Shown here: positions 30,249 through 39,353 of the stretch, piece after piece | Layout of the letters: every line of letters begins with the position of its first letter | How positions within the stretch are numbered: position 1 is the first letter of the stretch | Origin: Paulinella micropora | Lineage: Eukaryota > Cercozoa > Imbricatea > Euglyphida > Paulinellidae | Reading direction: 5' to 3' | DNA: 64,000 nucleotides | Assembly (NCBI GenBank): GCA_019918135.1 | Contig: WBZZ01002988.1 | Span: forward strand, 417,501 to 481,500 | Notes under the pieces: model-generated | Seen by the model: the letters and a program-made list of their open reading frames with translations, nothing else | Database searches by the model: none | What the model was told of the DNA's origin: nothing | Position numbers and translations under genes: made by a program

Positions 30249-30485
30249 GCACTCGTATAAATGTATTTTATACCATGAACTATCGCTGGCACAGATTAAA
30301 GGAACCGCCTCATCAAAACTAACACACCAATCACTCATAGGCTTATACACACATTTAAATTTAGTTTCAATACGTTTCTGAATACAATAAACACACGCAT
30401 CTCGCTTTGTTTGATTTACTCTGCTATAAAAGTCCCAGGCAGTCCGCGAAATAGCCGAGCACACAAACAAGTATATTAAAATCAT
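30234..30485 (-). CDS. Small Cys-rich protein with signal-like N-terminus
   Basis: Minus-strand frame. The second Met (30,485) is preferred because MILIYLFVCSAISRTAW then reads like a short signal peptide. The rest has seven or so Cys residues (CVYC, FKCVYK, DWCVSF, LICAS, YECS), as in secreted disulphide-rich proteins. It lies opposite to and between the membrane protein and the next ORF, overlapping the former by a few bases. It is unusual to see a lone minus-strand gene in the middle of the plus-strand virion block. It could be a cargo gene. Function unknown. Confidence 0.4.
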   Translation of the reverse strand: MILIYLFVCSAISRTAWDFYSRVNQTKRDACVYCIQKRIETKFKCVYKPMSDWCVSFDEAVPLICASDSSWYKIHLYECSLLT

Positions 30486-30512
30486 TTTTTTAAATATTAT
30501 ACAAAATATAGT

Positions 30513-30869
30513 ATGTCGGAGCACAAATACCAAAAGATTATTTTTCTGAGTAATGATTTTGTGGGTAAATCATTTAACAAGAACATTCAAATGTCATTTA
30601 CACCCACCAAAATGAATGTTAAGTTTATTCACTACTATAACGACCAGACGGAAACCAAAACCAGAATTCTTTATATGGACAGAATTGGAATTATTGGCAC
30701 ATTTGCGGATAGTAATATAGCAAACATTTCAAACCTCAGTTATAATTTGGGTGTAGTTGGTTGGACGGACGGACAATATACATTTAAAGTCCTTGAAACC
30801 GACAGCGGAAATATTGATACAGCAAATTTAGCGGGACGAATTGTCATATGCTTAGAGTTTTTGGCTTAA
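30513..30869 (+). CDS. Hypothetical Polinton protein, possibly structural
   Basis: 118 codons, preceded by an AT-rich promoter-like stretch. The composition suggests a compact beta-rich protein (KMNVKFIHYYNDQTETKTRI, VGWTDGQYTFKVLETDSGN). It ends 4 bp before the packaging ATPase start, so the two are probably expressed together. Its position among virion genes suggests a minor structural component. No family was recognised. Confidence 0.5.
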   Translation: MSEHKYQKIIFLSNDFVGKSFNKNIQMSFTPTKMNVKFIHYYNDQTETKTRILYMDRIGIIGTFADSNIANISNLSYNLGVVGWTDGQYTFKVLETDSGNIDTANLAGRIVICLEFLA

Positions 30870-30873
30870 TAAT

Positions 30874-31677
30874 ATGGCAATGGAAAAGATTAATAGCATT
30901 AAGGTGAAGCCAGTAAAACAAGAGGGTGAAGGTAATAAACAGGCGAAAGGTTATAAATTATTTAGTGAAGCCTTCGCAAATATATTTCTTCTTGCCCGTA
31001 AGAAGAGCGGGAAAACAATAGCACTCTTTGAAATACTGAAACGGACGACAGACAGAAAAACCCGTATTGTCATTATTGCTTCAACAATACACAAGGACTA
31101 CATTTATAAAGCAATGGTAAAGCACTTTAAGAACAGGGGAAACCCGATGGCTGTATATACCTTTCTCAAATCAGATGGTGTGAATGTCATGGATTACGAG
31201 TTAGACAAACTGAACAAACCAGAAGAAGAGCAGGAAGGTGAAATTAAACAGGATGATAAAGAACCAATGGAGAAACCACAATTTTTATACTTTGGAAAAG
31301 AAAAGAAACAGATAAAGAAGGCACCAAAAGAACGACCGAGTAAGTATATTTCGCCAGAGGTTGTTTTTGTCTTGGACAATTTAGGAAGTGGATTAAGAGA
31401 CAAGTCCGTAAGTGATTTGTTAAAAAAGAACAGACACTATAAATCAAAGGTGATTATGTCAAGCCAGTATCTGAATGACCTACGGCCAGAAGCCGTTAAG
31501 CAGTTAGACTATTTATTAATCTTTCCAGGACTAGTGTATAAGCACTTAGACTTATCTTTTGATTTTGATTACTTTCTGGAAAAATATCATGAGGCTACAA
31601 AGGAGAGATTTAATTTTCTTTATGTTTCAAGTGTTGATGATGAATTACGGAAGAATTTTAACTTTCGCCTAAAATAA
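30874..31677 (+). CDS. Packaging ATPase (FtsK/HerA-type)
   Basis: 267 codons. A Walker A-like ARKKSGKTIALFEIL lies near residue 45, and a Walker B-like VVFVLDNLG near residue 165. MSSQYLNDLRPE, the sensor region typical of A32-like packaging ATPases, follows, then QLDYLLIFPG. Polintons, virophages and large DNA viruses use such ATPases to pump DNA into the capsid. The gene lies within the virion cluster, as in other Polintons, and appears whole in this copy. Confidence 0.8.
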   Translation: MAMEKINSIKVKPVKQEGEGNKQAKGYKLFSEAFANIFLLARKKSGKTIALFEILKRTTDRKTRIVIIASTIHKDYIYKAMVKHFKNRGNPMAVYTFLKSDGVNVMDYELDKLNKPEEEQEGEIKQDDKEPMEKPQFLYFGKEKKQIKKAPKERPSKYISPEVVFVLDNLGSGLRDKSVSDLLKKNRHYKSKVIMSSQYLNDLRPEAVKQLDYLLIFPGLVYKHLDLSFDFDYFLEKYHEATKERFNFLYVSSVDDELRKNFNFRLK

Positions 31678-31797
31678 ATTTTTTTAATTAATTATTTTTC
31701 TGTATTATATATTTAACTATCTTTTATGGTAGTAAAAACAACTCGTGTTGAAGTTATTCCAACAATCGGCAAATGAACTATTAATTCAAGCACAAAT

Positions 31798-32043
31798 ATG
31801 GCTGGAGGTAAAAAGAAGACTGGACGGAAGAAGGGCAAGGGGCAGGCTGGCGGTAAAATTAACTGGCAAAAAGTGGGGAAAACGGCCTTGGCTGTTAAGA
31901 AATTCCTTCGTGATAACAAAGTAATCTCTAGAACTGCTGGAGCCTTAAGCAGTATTGGAGTGCCTTATGCTGGGTCTGTCCAAGCCACCGCTTCAAAACT
32001 AGGGTATGGTAAGCAGAGAGGAAGAGGTGCCCTTAAGTTTTGA
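31798..32043 (+). CDS. Small basic protein, likely DNA-condensing core protein
   Basis: 81 codons. The N-terminus is almost entirely Lys/Gly/Arg (KKKTGRKKGKGQAGGK), followed by an amphipathic helix and an Ala/Gly-rich segment ending KLGYGKQRGRGALKF. Small basic proteins of this kind occur beside capsid genes in Polintons and adenoviruses, where they bind packaged DNA. The role is inferred from composition and position. A TATTATATATT stretch lies about 90 bp upstream. Confidence 0.55.
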   Translation: MAGGKKKTGRKKGKGQAGGKINWQKVGKTALAVKKFLRDNKVISRTAGALSSIGVPYAGSVQATASKLGYGKQRGRGALKF

Positions 32044-32084
32044 AAAAAAAAATAGTTTGATATGACACATAAATATTTTTTGGT

Positions 32085-32915
32085 TTGTATATAATGGTTG
32101 CTAAGACTAAGAATGTGAAAAGGGCGAAAGTCCGTCCACCGCGGGTTTATAGGAATAAGAGTGGGAAACCATATATTATCCAGAAGGGTAAAAAATATTA
32201 TCTTAATTTCGGTAAGAAAACAAATGATATGAGCACACTTGAAATCGTTAAACTTTTTATGAAATACTTAAGTAGACCAAATAAGCCACGCGAGCGTGGC
32301 GATACTCCAAAATCAAAGAACAAAGCAAAGAAGGAAGACTTAAGAAAAGTCCAGAGCCTTTCTGAGATTGAGCAGAATACAAGAACAGCAATTCAAGACC
32401 ACTTAGACAAACTCAGAAAGGAAAAGTATGAAGGTATTGAAGCCATAGAGAAAAAGGAAAAGACAGCAAGGGAGGATTTAGAAGAGGAGAAGAAGAGGCA
32501 AGAAAGAAAAGACATAGCCGATGCGAAGGAACAAAAAGATATAAAGGACAGGGAACATAAAAGAGAACTGGCGGAGATTAAGGAAAGACAGGAAGAAAAG
32601 GATAGGGAACAGAAGAAGGAACAACGACTTATTCAGGAACTAAATGCTGAACGACTACATAGACAGGGATTATTGACGGCTCCAGTTGCCCAGCCGATTA
32701 TAGCGAAACCGAATCCCCCTTCAACTATAAATAAACCAAAGAAAACCGCAACTACATCTTCCCCAAAAATAACTGATATAACTGACAAAGCAAATAAACA
32801 AGAAAAAGATTTGGAAGAAGAAAAGAGACGAAGAATTATTGATGAAATGTTCTCTGAGAAACGAGAAAAAAACGTGTCAAAAAATGAAAAATCATACAAT
32901 AATAAATCACCTTAA
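32085..32915 (+). CDS. Basic coiled-coil virion-associated protein
   Basis: 276 codons. An alternative start, MVAKTKNVKRAKV, lies nine bases in and is preceded by TGTATATAATGG. The N-terminal ~60 residues are basic with an aromatic core (YIIQKGKKYYLNFGKK). About 130 residues of Glu/Lys/Arg-rich helix follow, predicted by eye to form a long coiled coil, then a Pro/Thr-rich segment. It sits between the basic protein and the protease. No family is recognised; it could be a scaffold or internal virion protein that the protease processes. Confidence 0.5.
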   Translation: MYIMVAKTKNVKRAKVRPPRVYRNKSGKPYIIQKGKKYYLNFGKKTNDMSTLEIVKLFMKYLSRPNKPRERGDTPKSKNKAKKEDLRKVQSLSEIEQNTRTAIQDHLDKLRKEKYEGIEAIEKKEKTAREDLEEEKKRQERKDIADAKEQKDIKDREHKRELAEIKERQEEKDREQKKEQRLIQELNAERLHRQGLLTAPVAQPIIAKPNPPSTINKPKKTATTSSPKITDITDKANKQEKDLEEEKRRRIIDEMFSEKREKNVSKNEKSYNNKSP

Positions 32916-33157
32916 AAAGCAGGCATTAATATCCCTATCATAAAAAACAAAGGTTCAAACGACTACGCCACTAGTTTAGAGAGATGGTTATACAGACAAA
33001 AAATCACTGAAAACATATCACCGGCAGAAGATGGATGGGATAAACTAGAACGATTTACAACAAAAATGATTGCTAAAAATGAAAGCAAAAAGAAGGAAGA
33101 AAAAAAACTCCTGTAAATAGCACTCTATCGCCAATAGACCCGCCACGTTTTGAAACT

Positions 33158-33844
33158 TTGGATGCTAAACAACTTATATTTGAAATGACAAATACACAAC
33201 CAGCGGAGACACAACGGACGTATGTAGCACCACCCCCGAGCACAAGTTCTGCGGAGCCACAGCAACCAGAGCCACAGCAACCAGAGCCAGAGGAGGGGAT
33301 TTCACCCCCTACCATACCCCCGAGCGTCGCGGAGACGCCACAGCAAGAGGGAGAGGGACGGGGACTAATGACTAATGAAATAGACGACATAATGAAAAAA
33401 TATGGATGGTATCTCGGAGCGATAGCGAGCGATGAAATTTACAAGTTGAAGCCCGGAAGCAGAAAGCGATACGGATTTATTATGAATACAGACCCTAGCA
33501 ACAAAAAAGGACAGCACTGGATGGCAGTATGGATAAGTCTAGATAAAGACAGGAGTGTTGAAGTGTATGACCCTTTAGCGCTTTACCAACCAACGGAAGA
33601 CTTTCAACAACAAATGAAACAACTAATAGATAAAAGCAACCCCGATAGTTATTTGTTAATGAAGGTTAATCAAGTAAAACAACAATCTGATACAAGCGAC
33701 ACAGGCGGATGGTTTGCCATGCGCTTTTTAATGGAGCGGGCGAAAGGAGTGCGATTTAAGTTTGCAAGCGGTTATACAGACTTAAAAGAAGAAGTGGAGA
33801 AATTAAAAGCACAGAATGGCTACGGATTTGACACCTTTTTATGA
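33158..33844 (+). pseudogene. Adenovirus-type (C5-like) maturation protease region (fossil)
   Basis: The N-terminal third is a Pro/Glu-rich linker (EPQQPEPQQPEPEEG). The rest has the layout of the adenain-like proteases of Polintons and virophages: GQHWMAVWISLDKD (His region), VEVYDPLALYQ (acidic partner), VKQQSDTSDT and the following helix FAMRFLMERAKG. Such enzymes cleave capsid and core precursors during particle maturation. Coding sequence seems to extend upstream of this ATG. Part of a broken element. Two hairpins follow its stop. Confidence 0.7.
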
Positions 33845-33862
33845 GCATCGCTTTCATTCGCT

Positions 33863-33919
33863 GATATTTATCAACTACACTCTCATTCGTTTCACTCATT
33901 CTCGTTGTTGATAAACATC
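33863..33919 (+). terminator. Hairpin A behind the protease gene
   Basis: Arms 33,863-33,875 and 33,907-33,919 (GATATTTATCAAC against the complement of GATGTTTATCAAC) pair at 12 of 13 positions. It starts 19 bp after the protease stop. Nearly the same arms occur behind the polymerase gene at 39,296-39,351. Confidence 0.55.
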
Positions 33920-33982
33920 GATGTTTTAGAATGAGCGAGAAATCTGGCGATTAGCCAGATAGAAGCGAGATTCTAAAATATC
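33920..33982 (+). terminator. Hairpin B behind the protease gene, double stem
   Basis: Outer arms GATGTTTTAGAAT (33,920-33,932) and ATTCTAAAATATC (33,970-33,982) pair at 12 of 13 positions. An inner perfect 7 bp stem ATCTGGC/GCCAGAT lies at 33,942-33,960. It follows hairpin A with no gap. Confidence 0.55.
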
Positions 33983-34023
33983 ATTCATAAATATCGTAAA
34001 AATATTATTCATATAATATATAT

Positions 34024-34837
34024 CCTGGAGTACAAGGGAGGCCGTGCGACTAGTATCTATTACATAAATAGCAAAAACCGAATAACAGGCACAGATAGCA
34101 ACTTTACACACGAAGTCAATATGAAGGGGCTAGACAATCCCACACACTGCAAAATTCTTCATATCTATGTTCCGAAGTCGTATTATTCGGTGGCTTCACC
34201 ATATAATACTTTTACATTATCTGAAGACGGATATGAGGCTTTAATTACGATACCTGAGGGCAACTACACAATGAACAATCTAAAAAATAAACTAGCCGAG
34301 GTGCTAACCGCAGACAGCCCAAATAATTATACTTATGTGGTATCCAGTAATAATACCAAAATTGACCCAGAAGATGGAAAATTAACATGCACTGTGTCAG
34401 AGAATAAAGGAATTCAACCGCGGTTTATATTTGATGGTGATACCCGTATTCACGAGGTTATGGGGTTTGATAGAAATTCAACATGTTTCTTCGCCAATAA
34501 TTTTATTAAATCGCCAAATGTAATTATTCTAACTGGTGAAAAAACTTTATATCTTCAATCGGATTTGGTAAATGAAGGAGATAATCACGTGCTACAAGAA
34601 ATATACACTGTCAACGAAATTCCTTTCGGGTCTGTCATCTATGACGGCTCTGGAAGCGAATACGGGAAAACATTATCGGCAAGTTCGAATAATGTATTTA
34701 GGTTTTACTTGACGGACGAAAATGACCAAGCGATTAATCTTAATGGTTTGGGAGTCGTTATGACTTTATTAGTTTATCGTGAAACTAATTATTTTAGTTT
34801 ATTTAATTCATTCTTCAATTTATTAAAGGCGAGGTAG
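34024..34837 (+). CDS. Minor capsid (penton-like) protein
   Basis: Coding sequence with the N-terminal YYINSKNRITGTDSNFTHEV layout seen in minor capsid proteins of Polintons and virophages. Then come ILHIYVPKSYYSV, ITIPEGNYTMNNLKNKLAEV and a beta-rich body ending in NLNGLGVVMTLLVY. The first ATG at 34,121 lies inside this region, so the true start is upstream. Single jelly-roll penton proteins occupy the fivefold vertices. Its place directly before the major capsid gene is the usual Polinton order. Confidence 0.65.
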
Positions 34838-34930
34838 TGTAATTATGTTTAATTAAATTATTTTTTCTAATATATATTCTCGTGAATTAGTTAATTTACA
34901 CGACCACTGAAAAAAACCCAAAAAGAAAAA

Positions 34931-36366
34931 ATGCCTGTCCAATACGTAGGAGAACTAGTCCATCAGACTAAGGAACTGCTCACTGGTAAGTATGAATTAA
35001 CCAAACTTACCACTCGTGAAGGCTCGCAACCTGTCGCAATTACTACTGCTGGTGGTATGGAAAACACCTTTGAAATTCCTACTCGTCCTTTGAACCTTGC
35101 GAGGAGTGTGTTGCGATTTACTTACACTCCGTCTGCTGCAGGTGGTGCTGGTCGCTACAATCGTATCTATATGGATTGTCTGTCTATGATTAAGACTATT
35201 GAATTGCGAAGCCGAAGCGGGCAGTATCTGTGTAATCTTCAACATGTGGGTAATTACACTAAAATGATTTGGAAACCCGAGATTAAATATGAAAAATTTA
35301 TGGCACTTGAAAACCATGGTGCTGGTGTGGGTAGCGGTGCTATGCTTCAAAAGTGTAATGCTGGAAAAGTTGAAATTGGAACCGTAGCGGAAAGAGTGGC
35401 AATTACTGCTGCAGGCAATACTGCAGGATTGGTCGCTGCAGTTCAAGGATATTACAAAGTGCCACTACGGGGAATTATAGTTTGGTTAATGTTCCTTTTG
35501 AGGAGGCTAAGTATTTTGAAGGTGGAACTGCCAATGCAGCCACCCCTGTTATCTACGTTAAGTTTCCTTTGGGTATGCTGTTTGGCACTATTTTTGAACT
35601 GGATAAGACTATTGGATTTAATGAAATTTTGGATATGCGGATTGTGTGGGCTGAAGCCAACCGCTCTTCATTCTATGGCACTGATGCTAGTTCTATTTCC
35701 ACTGGTGCTGCCGCTACTACCGCTGGTGCTATCGTATCTAACCTAAATCTATTCCTTGCTGTTGAGACTGACCCAAATGTCATCCTCGGTGTCCAGCAAA
35801 AGATTGCGGGTGAAGGCTTTCCATTTAAGATTGAGTATCCTATTGCTTGGAAGCAAAGTCTTCAAACAAACCAACAGAACTATGTTATTAAGATGAACCG
35901 CTCGCAGGGTGAAAGAATTCGTCGTATTTATACTTCAGCCTTTCATTTCACTGAGAGTGCTAATACTTCTTTTGATAACGACAACAGATCTGGCGTAAAG
36001 GTTTTAAAATACTATTCAACCCTTGACGGCTCTCGTCTCCAGCAGTTTGATATTGACACAAAGGAAAATGAGGACTATATGATTTTGAAGGATAAGTTGA
36101 AGGGAAGTGCTATCCTAAACAGCGATGTTTATCATTACAACTGGTTCCATGTAGATACTTGGGACAATAACCGCCCGCTGTGCGATAAGGACACCGACGG
36201 CTATGAGGTGAGCGGTCTAAGCCTAGACACTGAGAGGCGATATGAATTCGTTTCAACTACAGGTAATGATGCGAGTGGTGCTGGCATAACTAATACTAGC
36301 CATTACACATTCGCCATTCTTCAACGTAGTGTGCTTGTTAAGGGAGTTGAAATTTTGATGAGTTGA
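34931..36366 (+). pseudogene. Major capsid protein, double jelly-roll type (fossil)
   Basis: Starts MPVQYVGELVHQTKELLTG after an A-rich leader. Strand-rich blocks such as TFEIPTRPLNLARSVLRFTY and ELRSRSGQYLCNLQHVGNYT follow. The second half has PLGMLFGTIFELDKTIGFNE, KQSLQTNQQNYVIKMNRSQG and ends with AILQRSVLVKGVEILMS. Length (~475 residues) and layout fit the double jelly-roll capsid proteins of Polinton-like viruses. The protein would form the trimeric hexons of an icosahedral shell. It has about one break. Two hairpins follow its stop. Confidence 0.75.
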
Positions 36367-36417
36367 TGTTTGAAAATCCACACTCCCGCTACCGCTCCCG
36401 TGTGTTTTTCAAACATC
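36365..36417 (+). terminator. Hairpin A behind the major capsid gene
   Basis: Arms GATGTTTGAAAA (36,365-36,376) and TTTTCAAACATC (36,406-36,417) pair completely, with a further ACAC/GTGT stem inside. It overlaps the stop codon of the capsid gene. Confidence 0.55.
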
Positions 36418-36433
36418 GTGAAAAACAAAAAAG

Positions 36434-36490
36434 AAAAAATTTTAGAATAAGTGATAGTGCGACAGCACGAAACGCAATTCTAAATTTTTT
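36434..36490 (+). terminator. Hairpin B behind the major capsid gene
   Basis: Arms AAAAATTTTAGAAT and ATTCTAAATTTTTT flank an inner GTGC/GCAC stem. The TTTAGAAT/ATTCTAAA core is the same as in hairpin B behind the protease. Confidence 0.55.
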
Positions 36491-36534
36491 TAATAGATTC
36501 AAATAATATATTTTTTTTGTTTTATGTATAAGAG

Positions 36535-37779
36535 ATGCCCCACCAGAGAAACTTAATCGCAGAAAATCCTGACGGAGAATTTATAATGTCAAAGTTGGAT
36601 ATGATGGTGATATTGAAACAAATAATTCAAAAACCGCTTTTGGCGAAGCAGTAGTAGGTCAATTAACACCAGTTTTACAGGAAATCTTTCCATATACCAT
36701 TAATACTAGGATATGGACAAAAACAGAAACAAAATCGTCTGTGTCATTTTTGAATAATATGGCTGAATTGAAAACAACTGCTGATGCTACGGCAGATGCT
36801 AGACTGGTAAGTAAAAGGAGAATAAAATATAGAACTGGAACAGGTGTCCTCGCCCGCTTTACTGCTATATGGACAACGGATGATACAAAAGATTACTATT
36901 CATATATTGGAATAGGAAATGAACTTGTTGATGGATTTTATTTCTACAAAAATAGAGCAGGAATGAATATTGCGCATTGTAAAGGAGGTGCGGCAGTTTA
37001 TATTGACCAAGCAGACTGGGACGACCCGTGCGATGGAACTTCGGCTATGCCTGACTTAGACTGGAGCAAAGGAAATGTATTTCAAATTCAATTTCAGTAT
37101 CTTGGGTTTGGTGCTATTAAGTTTTATATTGAAAATCCCATAACAGGATTATTTCAATTAGTTCATATGATTGACTATGCGAATGCTAATACTGGTGTAA
37201 GCCTGCGAAATACAACATTACCTTTTACAGCAGTAATGAGAAATGATGCAGCGACTGGAATACAAACTCTTAAAACAGCGACTCAGTGCCAGTTTATTCA
37301 CTGAGGGAACTAATACGATAAACACAAGTATAACAAACGAAGTGGAAGGAAGTAAAGCAGCAAACACCACTGAAAGTCCTATTATTAGTATAAGAAACAA
37401 AGCGGTATTTGATGCGGGCGATGCTAATTTAACAAATTATTCAAATGTTTATCCAACTTTGATAAGTATTACAAATGAAGATAGTAAGTCGTGTGTAGTA
37501 AGAATGGTATTACATGGAACACTAACTGGCGCAGGTTTTGCAGATGTTGATTCTAAGTATTCAATTGTAGATACTGACACAAAGGCGAGTGCTATTGCGA
37601 ACGGAACAACAATTTTTAAACTTTACGTAAATTCTCAATCAACTCAACAAATAAATCTTAGAAATTATGATATATATTTGACTCCTAGTGATGTATTGAC
37701 TTTTACACAGAAATCCGTTGGAACTGCCAATAATGGTTCAAATGTTAATGTTATCGCTAATTTTATTGAGGATCAGTGA
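36535..37779 (+). pseudogene. Putative virion surface protein (fossil)
   Basis: Plus-strand coding sequence with a beta-rich central domain (VLARFTAIWTTDDTKDYYSY, IGIGNELVDGFYFYKNRAGM, FQIQFQYLGFGAIKFYIENP) resembling carbohydrate-binding or receptor-binding surface proteins of phages and large DNA viruses. A Thr/Asn/Ser-rich C-terminal domain ends NGSNVNVIANFIEDQ. It lies directly after the major capsid gene. It may be a second spike or vertex protein besides the S74 fibre. It is broken, with about three breaks. The assignment is by general resemblance only. Confidence 0.5.
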
Positions 37780-38234
37780 TACGTAAAGCAAAAAAAAAAC
37801 GGAAGACAATGTAATATCATCACAAATATTTTTTTACCGCATCTTTGTGTATTAAAATAAGGTTGTTGAATTAAATATTCAAGGTACGGTTTATCAATCT
37901 TAGCGACATCTTCAATTTTCATTTTTTTATACTTACCATATTGAAGAAAAATGTCCGCTTCGTGCTGTGCTATCTCTTCACCAACATTAGCCTTGATTTC
38001 GGTAATTCCAGTCTCTTTTAAATCAGCCTCCTTAAAAGGTGTGCTTGGTTCTTCGTCCAACACGTTTTCTAACGGAATAACTACTTTCACATTGTCATCC
38101 CTTGGCTTGTATTGCTCATAGAAAGATACAATGTCAGGTTTAGTCCATTTAATTGTTGGCTTTTTAATTTCGCTGTCAATGTTCCATTTTTCAATTTCAT
38201 TCAAGGAGTCCTGTTTGGTGCTAAGGTCGGTCAT
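37773..38234 (-). CDS. Protein with ExoX-C-like GKYK motif, copy 1
   Basis: 153 codons, converging on the plus-strand gene with a 7 bp overlap. The N-terminal half is acidic (VVIPLENVLDEEPSTP). The C-terminal half has YGKYKKMKIEDVAKIDKPYL followed by EYLIQQP, matching the GKYKGK..DV...D..YL.WL..Q pattern of the small domain found at the C-terminus of exonuclease X and in many viral stand-alone proteins. A related copy lies at 38,978-39,256. It may bind nucleic acid near replication enzymes. The last ~25 residues are hydrophobic and may be a read-on tail. Confidence 0.5.
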   Translation of the reverse strand: MTDLSTKQDSLNEIEKWNIDSEIKKPTIKWTKPDIVSFYEQYKPRDDNVKVVIPLENVLDEEPSTPFKEADLKETGITEIKANVGEEIAQHEADIFLQYGKYKKMKIEDVAKIDKPYLEYLIQQPYFNTQRCGKKIFVMILHCLPFFFCFTYH

Positions 38235-38329
38235 CTTATACTATTAATATTATTTTTTATTAATTTTATTTTAGAGTATATAGTAATACTATGTTGCATA
38301 TACTAAGCGGGGTAATGTTTAAAACAAAG

Positions 38330-38921
38330 AAAGAAATAATAGCACATATAAGAAATATCGTCAGCGTAATCACAACGATAAGTTAAATGAAAATGATAGT
38401 AATTTTATTAAGGGTATTATAATTAATCATCCTGATTATAAGACAAAATGTGAACATTTGATGAATTGCGAAATTGATGTTGAAAATAATGGATATGGTA
38501 GTAAGCACTTTCGTATAGGACAAAAAAGCATTTTCGTGGTATAATTGTATTAATTACATTGGGCTAAATAAAGAGAAACAAATGATGAGATACACAAAGA
38601 AAAAATTTATTTTTTAATGAAGCATGTAGAAATACAATAAAAAATCAAATAGAAGAGTATTTAAATAGAACGGCAATAGATATTTTCCTTGAACCGAAAT
38701 ACATGTGTGAAATAACAAAAGAAATGCACGATAGAAAAAATGTTCATGTTGACCATCACTTTGAAAAAATAAAGTTTAAAGAAATTACGGACAGATATTT
38801 GGAAGAGAATAAATTAAAGTACTGCAACGTAGAAACAGAAGAAAGAGAAGACTTTAGGGAAATTCTAAAAGAGCCACACTATACACAATTAATAACTTTC
38901 ATAGAGAAAAAGCGATATTAA
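38330..38921 (+). pseudogene. Possible DUF3223/HNH-type nuclease remains (fossil)
   Basis: Plus-strand fragments include GIIINHPDYKTKCEHLM and NGYGSKHFRIGQKS, which recall the DUF3223 pattern (hPdY..K, Y.S+.F.i). Further on is NVHVDHHFEKIKFKEITDRY, which recalls the H.DH....F..I motif of HNH-like proteins that often accompanies DUF3223. About three breaks. The assignment is tentative. Confidence 0.4.
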
Positions 38922-38977
38922 GAATAATAAAAAAGATATAAATTTAAAGGAGAATGTAGGGTGAATTATAGAATATA

Positions 38978-39256
38978 TCATTTAGCAATTTCTTTTTTGA
39001 GTTCTGGATAGTTGCTCATCAACGGTTGCTTGTTCAACCATATTAAGTATTGCTTATCAAATACAGCGACATCTGCGACAGACTTCCCCTTATATTTTCC
39101 AATAGGTAGCAATCCTTGTTCTTGAAGTTTTTTACTTTCAGATTTATATTCATTTACATGCCCATCAATGACTTGCTTGATATCATCCAAAGTAAATGTT
39201 TTATTATTAATATAAAGAAGTTTTTCAAATTTTTCCGCGAGAGACTTGAGAGACAT
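38978..39256 (-). CDS. Protein with ExoX-C-like GKYK motif, copy 2
   Basis: 93 codons from the second Met (MSLKSLAEKFEKLL), which I prefer to the Met four codons upstream. It is helical at the N-terminus, then IGKYKGKSVADVAVFDKQYL and IWLNKQPLMSNYPELKK. This is the same domain type as at 37,773-38,234 and closer to consensus. It sits between the hairpin behind the polymerase and the nuclease-like remains. Confidence 0.55.
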   Translation of the reverse strand: MSLKSLAEKFEKLLYINNKTFTLDDIKQVIDGHVNEYKSESKKLQEQGLLPIGKYKGKSVADVAVFDKQYLIWLNKQPLMSNYPELKKEIAK

Positions 39257-39295
39257 TAGTATATACAATATGATATAAAAAAAAATTAATTAATT

Positions 39296-39351
39296 GATTA
39301 TTATCAACTTCACTCTCGGTGCTGTCGCAACTTCCGTTGTTGATAAACATC
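39296..39351 (-). terminator. Hairpin behind the polymerase gene
   Basis: Arms 39,296-39,308 (GATTATTATCAAC) and 39,339-39,351 (complement of GATGTTTATCAAC) pair at 11 of 13 positions. It lies 2 bp beyond the minus-strand polymerase stop. The right arm is identical to that of hairpin A behind the protease, on the other strand of the element. Confidence 0.55.
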
Positions 39352-39353
39352 GA

